Shown: piece after piece, positions 11,724-24,900 of the stretch
Layout: each line of letters starts with the position of its first letter
Position numbering within the stretch: the first letter of the stretch is position 1
NCBI RefSeq assembly: GCF_030052815.1
Contig: NC_079496.1
Coordinates: forward strand, 15,825,100-15,889,099
Reading direction: 5' to 3'
Source: Hevea brasiliensis
Lineage: Eukaryota; Streptophyta; Magnoliopsida; Malpighiales; Euphorbiaceae
Length of the DNA stretch: 64,000 nt
Notes under the pieces: model-generated
Seen by the model: the letters and a program-made list of their open reading frames with translations, nothing else
Told to the model about the DNA's origin: nothing
The model's database searches: none
Translations under genes and position numbers: made by a program

Positions 11724-12058
11724 TGTGAAAATCACACCAATACAAAATAAAGAGTACAAAATTTAACGTAGTTCAGCGTAAGCTTACTCCACCAATAAAT
11801 CAACTATCAAGGAAAAATAATTATACAACCACTAATTATTTTTCTCATCCTTAAAATTACTCAAATAAAACTCATGGAATTCAATGCACCTCTCCACTTT
11901 GTGAGCTCTCTACAATACATACAAAGGCCAACTAACTATTCATATATATAGTCACTAAAAAATCTAGTCCTTTTGAAACTTTAATTATTATAATTTAATT
12001 TCTACTAAACTTTCTAAACTAATTATACTTCCTAATTCTAATTGGACTTGGACTCACA
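11724..12058 (-). repeat. Copia 5' LTR
   Basis: The right-hand LTR of the fragment, read on the minus strand, ends at 11724 (plus strand TGTGAAAATCACACC). The far end is placed near the CA-repeat and is approximate. A TATATATGAATAG motif at about 11940-11950 on the minus strand could be the LTR promoter. Confidence 0.6.
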
Positions 12059-12076
12059 CACACACACACACACACA
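12054..12076. repeat. (CA)n microsatellite
   Basis: Uninterrupted CA dinucleotides at the junction between the Copia LTR and the Tat-type LTR. Confidence 0.95.
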
Positions 12077-12079
12077 TAT

Positions 12080-12703
12080 GTAAAAGTTTAAAATTTTGAT
12101 TTTAATTGATGCTGTCGTGAGCTTTAAAGGTCCAGTCCTGTGCCATATAAGCCTGTAAAACAAAGAAATATGAGGTCGGTGGCCTTTCAGCCAGCCACTC
12201 CAACGCTCAAGTCAGAAAATAGTAGTTTGAAAATAAAAGAATAAGAGAATAGTTTGGTATTCATTTTGATAGTATGTATGCGTACCTGATTCCTGGTTCT
12301 TTTTTAATATTTATAGGCTTTACGAAAAATAGTCATTGCCTTAAACAAGGAGATAAACCAGGATTGACGTGCTGAGATTATCTCCTAAAAATCTAGCTTT
12401 ATTTTTGTTTAATGCTACTTCTGTTTGGTATAGGTTTTGCTCAGCTTATTAGGTGAGCAATAATGTTGCTTCCTTCATCGCTGCTCGATCTATACCTATA
12501 CGAAACTATCTTTTGTTTGGCTTGAAACTACTTGGTTTAGGTGTTTAAGTAGCCTCTCATTAGGTTTTGACTCTCTGGATGAGTGTTACTATTTAATTGC
12601 TACGTTAGATATTTTGTTTTGAACACTGACTATTTTGACAGCCATATTGGATATTTTATTCCGAGGGCTGACTATTTGACTTGATCTTGAACCATTAGTA
12701 TCA
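12080..12703 (-). repeat. Tat-type 3' LTR (left copy)
   Basis: Matches 28430-29008 over its length. Shared segments include AAACAAAGAAATATGAGGT, GAATAGTTTGGTATT and the TATTTATAGGCTTTA promoter-like box. There is an extra 45-base imperfect duplication around 12610-12680. The right end at 12703 is set by the common TATCA. The left end next to the CA repeat is approximate. Confidence 0.75.
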
Positions 12704-12720
12704 TTAGTTCCCCCTCCAGT
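12704..12720 (-). other. Probable polypurine tract of Tat-type element
   Basis: The minus strand reads ACTGGAGGGGGAACTAA directly before the LTR start TGATACT. This supports minus-strand orientation for the element. Confidence 0.65.
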
Positions 12721-12959
12721 CGCTATAAATCTTTAGGTTCATGTGTTACTGTTCATCTAGTTATCTCATGCAGAGTTCCTTTGTCACGCGTGATCATGTG
12801 TGATCTTGGAAATGTGACCTATGGATAGCTGTCGGGTGCTCCTTTCATATTGCGTCTCTTTAATGGTGACGGTTGTTATTAAAACTTCTTTTGGAAACAC
12901 AAATGGTTTTTTGGTGGCACTATGATGGCAGTTTAAAATTCGAGATGTCATTTATTGCC

Positions 12960-13193
12960 CTCTTTGCCTTATATAAACCAACTTCCCCTCTCATTACTTA
13001 CTTTTGCTTACATTTCTCTCTACAAACCTTCATTATCTTCTTTGCATTTCTTGCAATCTCCTCTGATTTAAAGGTAATATTCGATTCTCTCTTGTTTTTT
13101 TTCTTTTTTGCATTTCTTGCAATCTCCTCTGATTTAAAGGTAATCTTCGATTCTCTCTTGTTTTTCTTGTTTTCTCTCCCATATTTCTTAAAA
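12960..13193 (+). promoter_or_regulatory. Putative promoter and leader of antisense ORF
   Basis: A TTATATAAACC box at about 12968 is followed by pyrimidine-rich leader sequence and a duplicated 66-bp unit, then the first ATG of the accessory ORF at 13194. The order suggests that the plus-strand ORF once had its own promoter, independent of the LTRs. This is inference from sequence only. Confidence 0.4.
13041..13166. repeat. 66-bp tandem duplication
   Basis: TTTGCATTTCTTGCAATCTC starts at 13041 and again at 13107, and both copies run to GATTCTCTCTTG. Only a few bases differ. Confidence 0.92.
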
Positions 13194-13619
13194 ATGAGCA
13201 AGGATAGAGATTCTAGTGCAATGCCTCAATCCCCAGTGGTGGTTTTTAGCTAATATTCGAGTACCTAGCATTTGTTTTCTAATGTCGAACGCTAAAATGG
13301 AGAAGGAAATTCCCCGAAGGTCACTAGATTGATAGTACTCACTACTGCTAAATCTGGAAAGGTAACTATTGAAGCAATAAGGGCTTGGAATACAGGAGTG
13401 ACCTCTATTGCATTGAGCAACACTATTGGGGCCACTGAGACTCTATCTTACTTCAATAGTTAGGACCTCCTTCACCTTAGCAAAACTTATAGAATTGACA
13501 AAGATAGATTTCATATATCCCTAGTTGGTAAGAGAGGGTGGGTCGATGGAACTTTCCTTTGATCGGTACCAGTAGCAGTATATGATGAGTGGTTAAAGGT
13601 TGGCTTGAGGCTTACGCTC
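13194..13619 (+). pseudogene. Antisense accessory ORF, 5' part
   Basis: Starts at the ATG at 13194 (MSKDRDSSAMPQSP) and continues through several stops. It reaches VYDEWLKVGLRLTL just before the chromovirus at 13620. The end resembles the start of the putative gypsy-type transposon domain (PF04195, Transposase_28), whose members have a WLxxGLRxPL-like block followed by a VLxYYxLxPxQLxPNxW block. The second block is found on the far side of the chromovirus (25503 onward) in the same frame once one copy of the 5-bp duplication is removed. Function of this ORF family is not known. Stops at about 13254 and 13560 show it was decayed as well as split. Confidence 0.68.
13615..13619. other. Target-site duplication, left copy
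   Basis: CGCTC directly before the LTR start. The identical CGCTC follows the right LTR at 25498-25502. Confidence 0.95.
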
Positions 13620-16600
13620 TGTAACACCCCTATTTGCATAGCGTGGTACATTTTATTGTTTCGGTGATCGGTGTCGGTCCAAATAATTAAGAGAATTAGA
13701 ATCTCATCTAAAACACCTAGATAAGCCCTGAATGAAAATAATTAGTGATTGCCAGTTAGTTAGTTATAAATAAGAAAAACATAACAAAAAAGGTTAAATG
13801 AGCCGGGAGTCACAGCGATAGGTGACCTTCCCGGGAAGGGACTGCAAGGGCTATCGTAATCCGAATTCTGAAATGGAAAATGTGACACCGCGATCCTTAG
13901 GACTATTGCGAACACAGTGAAAAAGAAAAAATCACAAAAAAGAATTATTAAACATGTCAAATAATTAGGTTAGGGATGCGAAAGAAATATCGAATAACTT
14001 GCAAACCGAATTGAACCAACGAGGGGCAATTTAGTCAATTCACCCCTAGAGTTGACTCCTAACCTAACTGTCCAATAAAATCAGAGAAACAAAAATTTTG
14101 GAGTCGAGAATTAAATTAAAGAACTAATGAAAAAATAAATGAAAATAGAAAAAGAGAAAAGAAAAGTTATTACATCATGCTTACCTCACCTTTATGACAT
14201 CATAAATAATTTGTAATTTTCCCTACATAATTGACCATGTCAAAATCATTATTAAAGACATAAAATACATTAAAATTAAAAGAAACAAAAATTTCTTCAT
14301 CTACCTAAAAGTGTGCCGTCCATCCTCATCTCTCATTTTCTCCATTTCTAAACCTCCATGGAAGCTTGAACTCAAGCTTTTGATCCCATCAATTAACCCT
14401 AAATTCCCCCAAAACTCTCCATTAAACTTTATTAACTCAACTAGAAAAGAGGATTGAAGAAGGAGAAAGGTGAAAGAAATTGGTGATTGAAAATCAAAGT
14501 TTGAGGTTAGTGAGCAAACTTCCATTATTTAATTTCTATGTTTTTGGTTCAAGTAACTTAGATTTTCACTTAAAAATCAAAAGAAAACACTTGTTGGGGG
14601 ATTAAGATGGAATTCGGCCAGCTTATGTTAGGGTTTGAAATGAATAATTTTGATGCAATTGATTGGTTGTTTTGGTTGAATGAAGTATGTAGACATTGAA
14701 TGTACACTTGGATTTCATTAGATATTAAATTTATGTAATTAGGGTTCTTGGCATCTTGGAAAATTGGGAAAATTTTGTGGAATTGGTCAATTGATGTAAT
14801 TGACCTTATTTGAGTTGAAAAATGGTCAATTGAGACCATTTGTGGTGTGTGTAAATTGATAGAACCAAGTTACAATTCGGATTGGTTAGTGTTCAAATTC
14901 TGGCAGCTTGACCTAAATCTCTTTCAGGAACCAAAACTGGAAATTTACTAACCCAATTGGTGTGAGGCCAATTGGGAATGAAAATACACACAATAATGGA
15001 CCAATTTTCATTTAGGAATCTTGCCCAAAAAATAACTATAACTTAGTGAACAATTAGGTCAAACTCGGTTGTAGTGCACTGCCACTGTACCAAAATGACC
15101 AAATAAACAGTGTTTGTTCATTTGGCCATAACTTGAGCTATACAGGTCCAAATGACCTGGTTTTTGTGGCATTAAAAGGTATGACATAACATTACAACTT
15201 TCATGAAGAACACCAACCCAAATTCTGCCCATAACCTAGTCGTTTTACCACCCAAAATTAGTAACCCAAAACTGCCAGAACCAAATTAGGTACCCATAAA
15301 TTCTGGGTAGACCAATCTGGACAGCCCTATTCAAATGGCTATAACTTGGGCTACAAAACTTCAAATGGAGTGATTCAAAAAGAAAATTAAAGTTAAGACA
15401 ATAAGGAACAAGTTTTATGAATAACACTTTGTCAAATTCTAATAGTAACATGACCAATAGAACAGTACAAAACAAGATACCAAATCTGAAAAATTTGAAA
15501 TTATGCCTAGGAAACCTAAAAATCTAAGGAGTAACTAAAACCCACAAAATTGATAACCAAAATGTGGTATGTGGGTGAAATTGAAATCCTTATACCTATT
15601 AAGCATAAGAAAGTCAACAAATCGACTTGAATAATGTCGTGAATAATAACCCCGAAATGTAAATTTTAAAGAACGTCAAGTTAAGCATATTAAAGCTAGA
15701 AATAAATAGATTTGAATTTGTTTTTGAATTTATGATAAATTGTGATACTGAAACACTGTAAAATTGTGTGTTTCAGTTGAAAGGAATACCAGGAAAGAAC
15801 CCGAGACGTCGAGTCAAAGCCTAGAGACGACTCGCACAAGATTTGTGCACAACATAAAATATTCTTTAAAATTTCCTTTTCAAAGTGCATGAAATGAATT
15901 GTGATTTATTTATATTGCAAAATGGTGATTGAAATGTATATTATGCTATTGATCTAAATTGTTGAAAATTTAATTGCATGTGTGTTATCAGTAAATGTTT
16001 GGAAAATTATTGAGATAGTTTTGAAACTACAGTGTCATGATCATATATTTGAATGCCTCACTAGCATGACTAGTGAGAGGAATTAGTTTTGAATTTTGAT
16101 TCCCTCTCTGGCTGAAGTGTTGAGGTGTGTGCTAGTAGAGGAAGAAATTGAATGGGTACCCATAGATTGAGCTAGCTAGCCTTGAGATTCCTCATAAGCC
16201 TCTGGCTATTGAGATGAACATTGTTCTGATGGCATAATATAACTGTGAGTTTTTATGAAATTTATTTTGAGACTGTTTGGACTAAAAGTTTGTAAATTAT
16301 GTTTTATATTTGTTTTTCATTTCAGTACCATATTTGAATAAATGTGATTGAATTATGCATAAAATGTTATTTTAGTATGTTGTGCACCACTGAGTCATAG
16401 TACTCAGCTATGGCTGTTCATTGCTGTAGCAGGTAGAGAGACTGGTAGAGCAGCTGAGTGAGCTACTAAGGAGTACTGAGCTACTTTTGGATATTTTATT
16501 GGGTATAATTTTATACCTTTATTGTATATATTCCTTATGATGTAAATAACTGTATGTACCTTTGTAAATGGGTCTTGAGCAGATTGTACAGATTTTGCAA

Positions 16601-17110
16601 TAATATTATTTTGGACTTCTTGATGTAACTTTTGGACTGATGAATATAAATTAAATTTTCTTTAATGCAATGAGTATGACATTAATTATTAATAATTTTG
16701 GAAATAATTGAATTGAAATTTTGAGTTGTGAACTATTTATTTGAAATGTGGAGTTTGGGGAAAATTTGTGTTGATTGAGTTGAAATGGTGGTTGATTTTG
16801 GTTGAAGTGTTATATTGGAAGTGTTTTCAACAGGTAAAATTTTTCAGTTTTCTCAAATACAGCTGGCACTCTGCCGAAATTTTTCTAAAATTTGCGGAAA
16901 AATGAAAATGGACAGAAATTTTACGTGACTTTTAAACCTTAATTAAATGTTTTAATTCCTACCAAAAATGCTCACCACTTTCAAAAAGTAAGAAAATGGT
17001 TTTAAAATCCCTTGTAGTATATTTAATGGGTTATCGGTAGGCGAAGTACGATAATTTATTAGGTATACTACGGGATCATGTTATGCCTTACAGAGGGATA
17101 AGGTGTGACA
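13620..17110 (+). repeat. 5' LTR of chromovirus, 3491 bp
   Basis: Begins TGTAACACCCC and ends AGGTGTGACA, nine bases before the primer-binding site. Its copy is at 21997-25497. The short frames inside (for example near 14301, 14570, 15245 and 15696) have counterparts in both LTRs and are not genes. Confidence 0.95.
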
Positions 17111-17118
17111 TGTTTTAG

Positions 17119-17130
17119 TGGTATCAGAGT
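17119..17130 (+). other. Primer-binding site (tRNA-iMet)
   Basis: TGGTATCAGAGT lies eight bases after the LTR. It differs from the usual TGGTATCAGAGC only in the last base. Confidence 0.9.
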
Positions 17131-17299
17131 GAATTTTTAAAGTATATTTTGACTTGTAAATTTGTGTCTTTTCTTTGATAAGTGCAACTGCTTAATGTCC
17201 TTATTTGTTACATATAGTGCATTACATCATAAATATAAACTAATGGAGAGAAATCTCCTTGTGTTATTTTTTCAGAAGATATCCTAACTCCAAACTGAA

Positions 17300-20200
17300 A
17301 TGGAAGAAGGGGATCGCTCAGTTGAGCAGTCAGTAGAGGCTGAGGCCCAAGGGAAAGCCCCAGCTCTCTAAAATGTTAGTGGTTCAGTAGCACTAGCTCC
17401 ACAAATACCATAGTTTCCAACACAGTTTGCTCAGCAAATGGCTGCAATATTTCAATAGATGGCTGGGGGTATGCCTGCTCAAGCTTCACTCTAGACACCG
17501 GTGGTGCAACCTCAGGCTCCAACCAAACAATATGAAAAGCTATTGAAATATAAGGCAACAGAATTCAAGGGTACAGTAGACCCTCTAGAGGCAGAGCAGT
17601 GGCTGGAGAGAATGGATCGAGTGTTCAAGAAACTGCACTTCCCAGATGAACTGAAATTTGAATATTCCGTCTCTTACTTCAAGGAGATGCGTACAATTGG
17701 TGAAAAACCACCCCCCACAGCTTGGCAGAACCACCAGTATTGACCTGGGATGACTTCATCAGAGAATTCAGACAGAAATATGTCTCAGATGCATATATGG
17801 ACCAAAAATTGCAAGAATTTTTAAGTCTGAAGCAAGGAAACCGGTCTGTGGCAAAATATAAAAGGGAGTTCTCCCGCTTAAGCCATTTTGCAGGGAGTCT
17901 CCTATCTACTAGCAGAGAAAGGTGCAAGAGGTTTGAAACCGGCTTAAAGCCTAGTCTAAGAGTACAAGTGGTTGGATTTAAATACAGTAACTTCTCTGAA
18001 CTTATGTCCCAAGCACTTGAAGTAGAGAGAATTGAGTTAGAAGCGACACCAATTAAAGAGAAAACAGAGAAGACTGAAAAATCAGAGAAAGATAAAGGTG
18101 AAAAATTAGTTGAGCAAAGTTCCAGTGGCAATACTAGAAAAAGAAAGAAATTTAGGGGATCAGGCAGAGGCGGAAGGTCTGGTAGAGGTAGATTTTTTGG
18201 GCAGAAACTCCCTTGGTCTGGTCAATAGATGTCTAGGAATTCTCACCCTCCCCACCCCTGTGAGACATGCGGCAAGACTCATGGAGGAGTATGCTATTGG
18301 GCTATAGGAGCTTGCTTTAACTATGGAGGTATGGGCCATCTGGCCAAGGACTACACCAGTGCCCATAGATTTGGACCAGCTCCTACCACTGCAGAAGGAT
18401 CTATTCAGAGTTCTGCTACCAGAGGTTCACAACCAGTTAGTAGAGGTAGAGGCAGAGGTCAGGGCAGCACTTCAGGCAGTCAGGGTATAGTAAACTAGTC
18501 AGAAAAAGGTAGTGCTTCAGCCAGAGTCTACACTATGAGACAGCGGGAAGAAGCTGAAACTTCTTACATTGTGGCCAGTACATTCTCTATCTCTGATCAG
18601 AATGTTTTTGCCTTGTTTGATCCAGGCTCTACACACTCATATGTTAGTGCTAGCATAGTTAGCTCCCTTGTTGTTCTGTGTGTCAAAATGGGTTTTGAAG
18701 TGCTAGTAACTAGTCCGTTAGGACAAGAGGCCTGGGTCAATAGAATCTATAAAGATTGTCCTTTGGTAATCCAAGGACATGTTTTTCTATCAGATTTGAT
18801 TGAAATGCCCTTCAGAGATTATGATATCATCTTAGGCATGGATTGGTTAGCCAGGCTTTATGCAATGATTGACTGTAGATTGAAGATAGTCACTTTTGGT
18901 CTCCCTCAGTATGGTGATATGGTAATACATGGGGAGAGGTAACTATTACCATTAAACATCATTTCAGCTGCACTAGCCAAAAAGATGATCAGAAAGGGGT
19001 GTGAAGTATACTTGGCACATGTGATAGACACCCAAGTGGGGAGTCCAGTATTGAGAGACATCCCTACAGTATGTGACTTTCCGAAAGTGTTCCCTGATGA
19101 GTTGCCAGGATTACCTCCGAAAAGAGAGGTGCAGTTTGAGATTAATATCATGCCTGGTGTGGACCCAATTTCTATAATACTATATAGAATGGCACCAGGA
19201 GAATTGAAAGAGTTGAAAGTGCAGTTATAAGAGCTGCTTGGCAAGGGCTTCACTCCCCCTAGTGTGTCATCTTGGAGAGCGCCAGTGTTGTTTGTTAAGA
19301 AGAAAGATGGCACTCTCCATTTATGTATTGACTATCGGCAGTTGAATAAGGTGACAATAAAGAATAGATACCCATTGCCCTGCATTAATGACTTGTTTGA
19401 TCAGTTGAGGGGTATAGCCGTGTTCTCTAAAATTGACCTGAGATCGGGTTATTATCAGCTGAAGGTGTAAGAGCAGAGTATCCCTAAAACTGCTTTTAGA
19501 ACTCGATGTGGCCATTATAAGTTTCTGGTTATGCCATTCAGGTTGACTAATGCTCCAGCTGCATTTATGAATCTGATGAACACTATCTTCAGACCATAAC
19601 TCGACCAGTTTTTAGTGGTGTTTATTGATGACATCTTGGTGTATTTGAGGAGTGCAAAGGAGCATGATAGACATCTGCGGATTGTACTACAGACTTTGAG
19701 GGAGAAATAGCTATATATAAAATTGTCAAAGTGTGAATTTTGACTGAAGAAAATATCCTTCTTAGGGCACATAGTATCGGCAGAGGGCATCAAGGTAGAT
19801 CCAAGTAAGATAGAAGCTGTCTTTAATTGGAAGCCACCCAGAAATATCACAAAGATTCGCAGTTTTCTGGGTTTAGCTGGATACTACCGTCGATTTGTGA
19901 AGGGGTTTTCTATGTTGGCTTCTCCATTGACCAAGCTACTTCGAAAAAATGTGAAATATCAGTGGACGGATAAATGCCAGCAGAGTTTTGATGAATTGAA
20001 GAGGTGTTTGACTGAGGCTCCAGTCCTGACTTTACCTACACCGGGTAAAGAATACTAAGTTTACAGTGATGTTTCTCACAATGGGTTAGGCTGTGTACTG
20101 ATGCAAGATCAAAATGTCATTGCATATGCATCACGCCAGCTGAAATCGCATGAGAGGAACTATCCGACACATGACTTGGAGCTTGCAGCTATTGTATTTG

Positions 20201-21957
20201 CTCTTAAGATCTAGAGATACTACTTATATGGGGAGAAGTGTTACATCTACATAGATCATAAGAGTTTGAAGTATCTGAGCACTCAGAAAGAGTTGAATTT
20301 GAGACAGAGGAGATGGTTAGAATTGATTAAAGACTATGATTGTCTGATAGACTATCAGCCAGGGAAGGCAAATGTTGTGGCTAACGCCTTAAGTCACAAG
20401 ACTATGGCAAGTCTAAGAGTTTCTCCTTTGTCTATGGTACATGAGTTGAGAGCATTGCATGCCAGCTTAGAGATTAATGATGAGGGGTAGACAACAATTG
20501 CATGGCATGTACAGCCAGTGTTGATTGATTAGATTAGAATGGCTGCTCAGAATGATTAGAAATATCAGAAGCTATTAGAAGAAGTCAGACAGGGCAAGAA
20601 ACCAGAATTCTCAGTGAGAGATGACGGCCTACTACTTTACCAGCCCAGAATGTGCATTCCTAATGATATTGATTTGAGGCAGATCATTATGAAGGAAGCA
20701 CATGAGTCTCCTTTTGCTATGCACCCTGGTGGTACTAAAATGTATAGAGAGCTGAAAGAGCACTACTGGTGGATGGATATGAAAAGAGATGTAGCTAAAT
20801 TTAATTCCAAATGCCTAACTTGTTAGCAAGTGAAGGCAGAACATCAAGTACCAGCTGGTTTGTTACATCCACTACCAGTATCGGAATGGAAATGAGAGAG
20901 ATTAATGATGGATTTTGTGATGGGACTTCCGAGGACACAGAAAAGTCATGATGCAGTATGGGTCATTAGTAACAGACTGACCAAGTTTGCTCATTTTCTG
21001 CTTGTCTGGATTGACTACAGTTAGAAAGATTGGCCAAGTTGTACATTAATGAGATAGTAAGACTGCATGGAGTGCCAGTATCTATTGTATTTGACAGAGA
21101 TCCTAGGTTCACTTCTAGATTCTGGGGTAGTCTTCAGAGAGCCCTAGGAACTAGATTGAACTTCAGTATGGCATTCTACCCACAGACAGATGGCCAGTCT
21201 GAGAGGGTAATTCAAATTTTGGAGGACATGCTACGGGCTTGTGCGATTGAGTTTGAGGGCAATTGGGACACACACTTGCCTTTGATTGAGTTTGCTTACA
21301 ATAACAGCTACCAATCAAGCACTGGGATGCCTCCATATGAAGCTCTGTATGGCAGAAAATGTAGAATCCCATTGTGTTGGGATGACGTGGGTGAAAGAAA
21401 GATGATTCGGCCAGAAATTGTTCAGTAGACTGAAGAGAAAATCAGATTAATCAGAGACTGACTCAAGGCTGCATCAGATCGTCAGAAGTCCTATATTGAT
21501 CTAAAGAGGCGAGATATTGAGTATGCAGTGGGTGACAAAGTATTCCTTAATGTTTCCCCTTGGAAGAAAATTATGAGATTCGGCAGAAAGGGGAAACTGA
21601 GCCCTCGTTTCATCGGGCCGTATGAGGTTCTAAAGAGAGTAGGTCCTTTAGCATACCGTTTGGCACTACCTCCAGAGTTGAAGAAGATACATAATGTCTT
21701 CCATGTATCGATGTTGAGGAGGTACAGATCTGACCCATCTCATATATTACCAGTGGAAGAAATTGAAGTGAATCCAGACCTCACATATGAGGAAGAACCC
21801 ATAAAGATTATGGCTTATGAGGTGAAGCAGCTACGGAATAAGCAGATACTGCTGGTAAAAGTGCTATGGAACCATCATTCAGGCAAGGAGGCTACTTGGG
21901 AACGAGAGGAGGACAAGAGGAACAACACCCACAGCTGTTCAGAGACTGATACCAGGT
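17300..21957 (+). pseudogene. Chromovirus gag-pol, multiply disrupted
   Basis: The ATG at 17300 opens gag. The gag domain spans about 17500-18120, with EQWLERMDRVF and FRQKYVSDAYMDQK, and a zinc knuckle lies near 18309-18350. Protease is at 18600 (LFDPGSTHSYVS). Reverse transcriptase is at 19060-19720, with [25 protein letters not shown] and the catalytic FIDDILVY near 19620. RNase H is at about 20030-20480. Integrase has an HPGGTKMYRELKEHYWW zinc region (20720) and the AFYPQTDGQSER core (21170). A chromodomain is at 21760-21940 (EVKQLRNKQILLVKVLWNH). The family has one long ORF. Here it has a frameshift near 17690-17720, a second near 21010-21030, and more than a dozen in-frame stops. In the zinc knuckle the second and last Cys are Tyr. 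Confidence 0.93.
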
Positions 21958-21978
21958 AAAATTTCAAGACAAAATTTA

Positions 21979-21996
21979 TTTTAAGGGGAGGAGAAT
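21979..21996 (+). other. Polypurine tract of chromovirus
   Basis: TTTTAAGGGGAGGAGAATT lies immediately before the 3' LTR start at 21997. Confidence 0.88.
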
Positions 21997-24900
21997 TGTA
22001 ACACCCTTATTTGCATAGCCTGGTACACTTTATTGTTCCGATGATCGGTGTCGGTCCAGAAAATTAAGAGAATTAGAACCTCATCTAAGACACCTAGATA
22101 AGCCCTGAATGAAAATAATTAGTGATTGCCAGTTAGTTAGTTATAAATAAGAAAAACAGAACAAAAAAGGTTAAATGAGCTGGAAGTCACAGTGATAGGT
22201 GTCCTTCCTGGGAAAGGACTGCGAGGGCCATCGTAACCCCAATTCTGAAGCGAAAAATGTGACGCCGTAGTCCTTAGGACTATTGCAAACATAGTGGAAA
22301 AGAGAAAATCACAGAAAAGAATTGTTAAGCAGGTCAAATAATTAGGTCAGGGATCCAGAAGAAATATCAAATAACTTGCAAATCGGATTGAACTAGCGAG
22401 GGGCAATTTGGTCAATTCACCCTTAGAGTTGACTCCTGACCTAACTGTCCAATAAAATCGAAGAAACGAAAATTTTGAAATCGAGAATTAAATTAAAGAA
22501 CTAATAGAAAAATAAATGAAAATAGAAAAAGAGAAAAGAAAAGTTATTACATCATGCTTACCTCACCTTTATGACATCATAAATAATTTGTAATTTTCCC
22601 TACATAATTGACCAAGTCAAAATCATTATTAAAGACATAAAAATGCATTAAAATTAAAAGAAACAAAAATTTCTTCATCTTCCTAAAAGTGTGTCACCCA
22701 CTCTCATCTCTCACTTTCTCCATTTCTAAACCTCCATGGAAGCTTAAACTCAAGCTTTTGATCCCATCAATTAACCCTAAATTCCCCCAAAACTCTCCAT
22801 TAAACTTTGTTAACTCAACTAGAAAAGAGGATTGAAGAAGGAGAAAGGTGAAAGAAATTGGTGATTGAAAATCAAAGTTTGAGGTTAGTGAGCAAACTTC
22901 CATTCCTTTGTTTAATTTCTATGTTTTTTGTTCAAGTGACTTAGATTTTCACTTAAAAATCAAAAGAAAACACTTGTTGGGGGATTAAGATGGAATTCGG
23001 CCAGCTTGTGTTAGGGTTTGAAATGAATAATTTTGATGCAATTGATTGGTTGTTTTGGTTGACTGAAGTATGTAGACATTGAATGTACACTTGGATTTCA
23101 TTAGATATTAAATTTATGTAATTAGGGTTCTTGGCATCTTGGAAAATTGGGAAAAATTTGTGGAATTGGTCAATTGATGTAATTGACCTTATTTGAGTTG
23201 AGAAATGGTCAATTGAGACCATTTGTGGTGTGTGTAAATTGATAGAACCAAGTTACAATTCGGATTGGTTAGTGTTCAAATTCTGGCGGCTTGACCTAGG
23301 TCCTTTTCAGGAACCAAAACTGAAAATTTACCAACCCAATTGGTGTGAGGCTAATTGGGAATGAAGATACACACATAATGGACCATTTTTCATTCAGGAA
23401 TCTTGCCCAGAAAATGACCATAACTTAGTGAACAATTAGGTTAAACTCGGGTATAGTGCACTGCCACTGTACCAAAATGACTAAATGAATAGTGTTTGTT
23501 CATTTGGCCATAACTTGAGCTATACAGGTCCAAATGACCTGATTTTTGTGGCATTGGAAAGGTATGACATAGCACTACAACTTTCATGAAGAACACCAAC
23601 CCAAATTCTGCCCATAACCCTGTCATTTTGCCACCCAAAATTAGTGACGCAAAACTGCCAAAACCAAATTAGGTGCCCATAAATTCTGGGTAGACCAACT
23701 CGGATAGCCCTATTCAAATGGCCATAACTTGGGCTACAAAACTCCAAATGGAGTGATTTAAAAAGAGAATTAAAGTTAAGACAATAAAGAACAAGTTTTA
23801 TGAAGAAAACTTTGCCAAATTCTAACAGTAACATGACCAATGGAACAATAAAAAATAGGACACCAAATCTGGAAAATTTGAAATTGTGCCTAGGAAACCT
23901 AAAAATCTAAGGAGCAACTAAAACCAACAAAATTGGTAACCAAAATGTGGTATGTGGGTGAAATTGAAATCCCTATACCTATTAAGCATAAGAAAGTCAA
24001 CAAATCAACTTGAATAGTATCGTGAATAATAACCCCAAAATGCAAATTTTAAAGAACGTCAAGTTAAGCATATTAAAGCTAGAAATAAATAGATTTGAAT
24101 TTATTTTGGATTTATGATAAATTATGATACTGAAATATTGTAAAATTGTGTGTTTCAGTTGAAAGGAATAACGAGAAAGAACCCGAGACATCAATTCAAG
24201 ACCTAGAGGCGACTCGCACGAGGTTTGTGCACAACATAAAATATTCTTTAAAATTTCCTTTGCAAAGTGCATGAAATGAATTGTGATTTATTTATATTGC
24301 AAAACGGTGATTGAAATATATATTATGCTATTGATCTAAATTGTTGAAAATTTAATTGCATGTGTGTTAATTGTCAGTAAATGTTTGGAAAATTATTGAG
24401 ATAGTTTTGAAATCACAGTGTCATGACCATATATTTGAATGCCTCACTGGCATGACTAGGGGGAGGAATTAGTTTTGAATTTTGATTCCCTCTCTGGCTG
24501 AAGTGTTGAGGTGTGTACCAGTAGAGGATGAAATTGAATGGGTACCCATAGATTGAGCTAGCTAGCATTGAGATTCCTCATAAGTCTCTGGCTATTGAGA
24601 TGAACATTATTCTGATGGCATGATATAACTGTGTGTTTTTATGAAATCTATTTTGAGACTATTTGGACTAAAAGTTTATAAATTATATTTTATATTTGTT
24701 TTTCATTTTCAGTACCATATTTGAATAAATGTAATTGAATTATGCATAAAATATTATTTTAATATGTTGTGTACCACTGAGTCATAGTACTCAGCGATGG
24801 CTGTTCATTGCTGCCGCAGGTAGAGAGACTGGTAGAGCAGCTGAGTGAGCTGCTAAGGAGTACTGAGCTACTTTTAGATATTTTATCGGGTATAATTTTA

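Noticed and set aside
14301..15890. Several 60-100 codon minus-strand frames in the chromovirus LTR
   Set aside because: Both LTRs contain matching frames; they reflect duplicated non-coding sequence with no family match.
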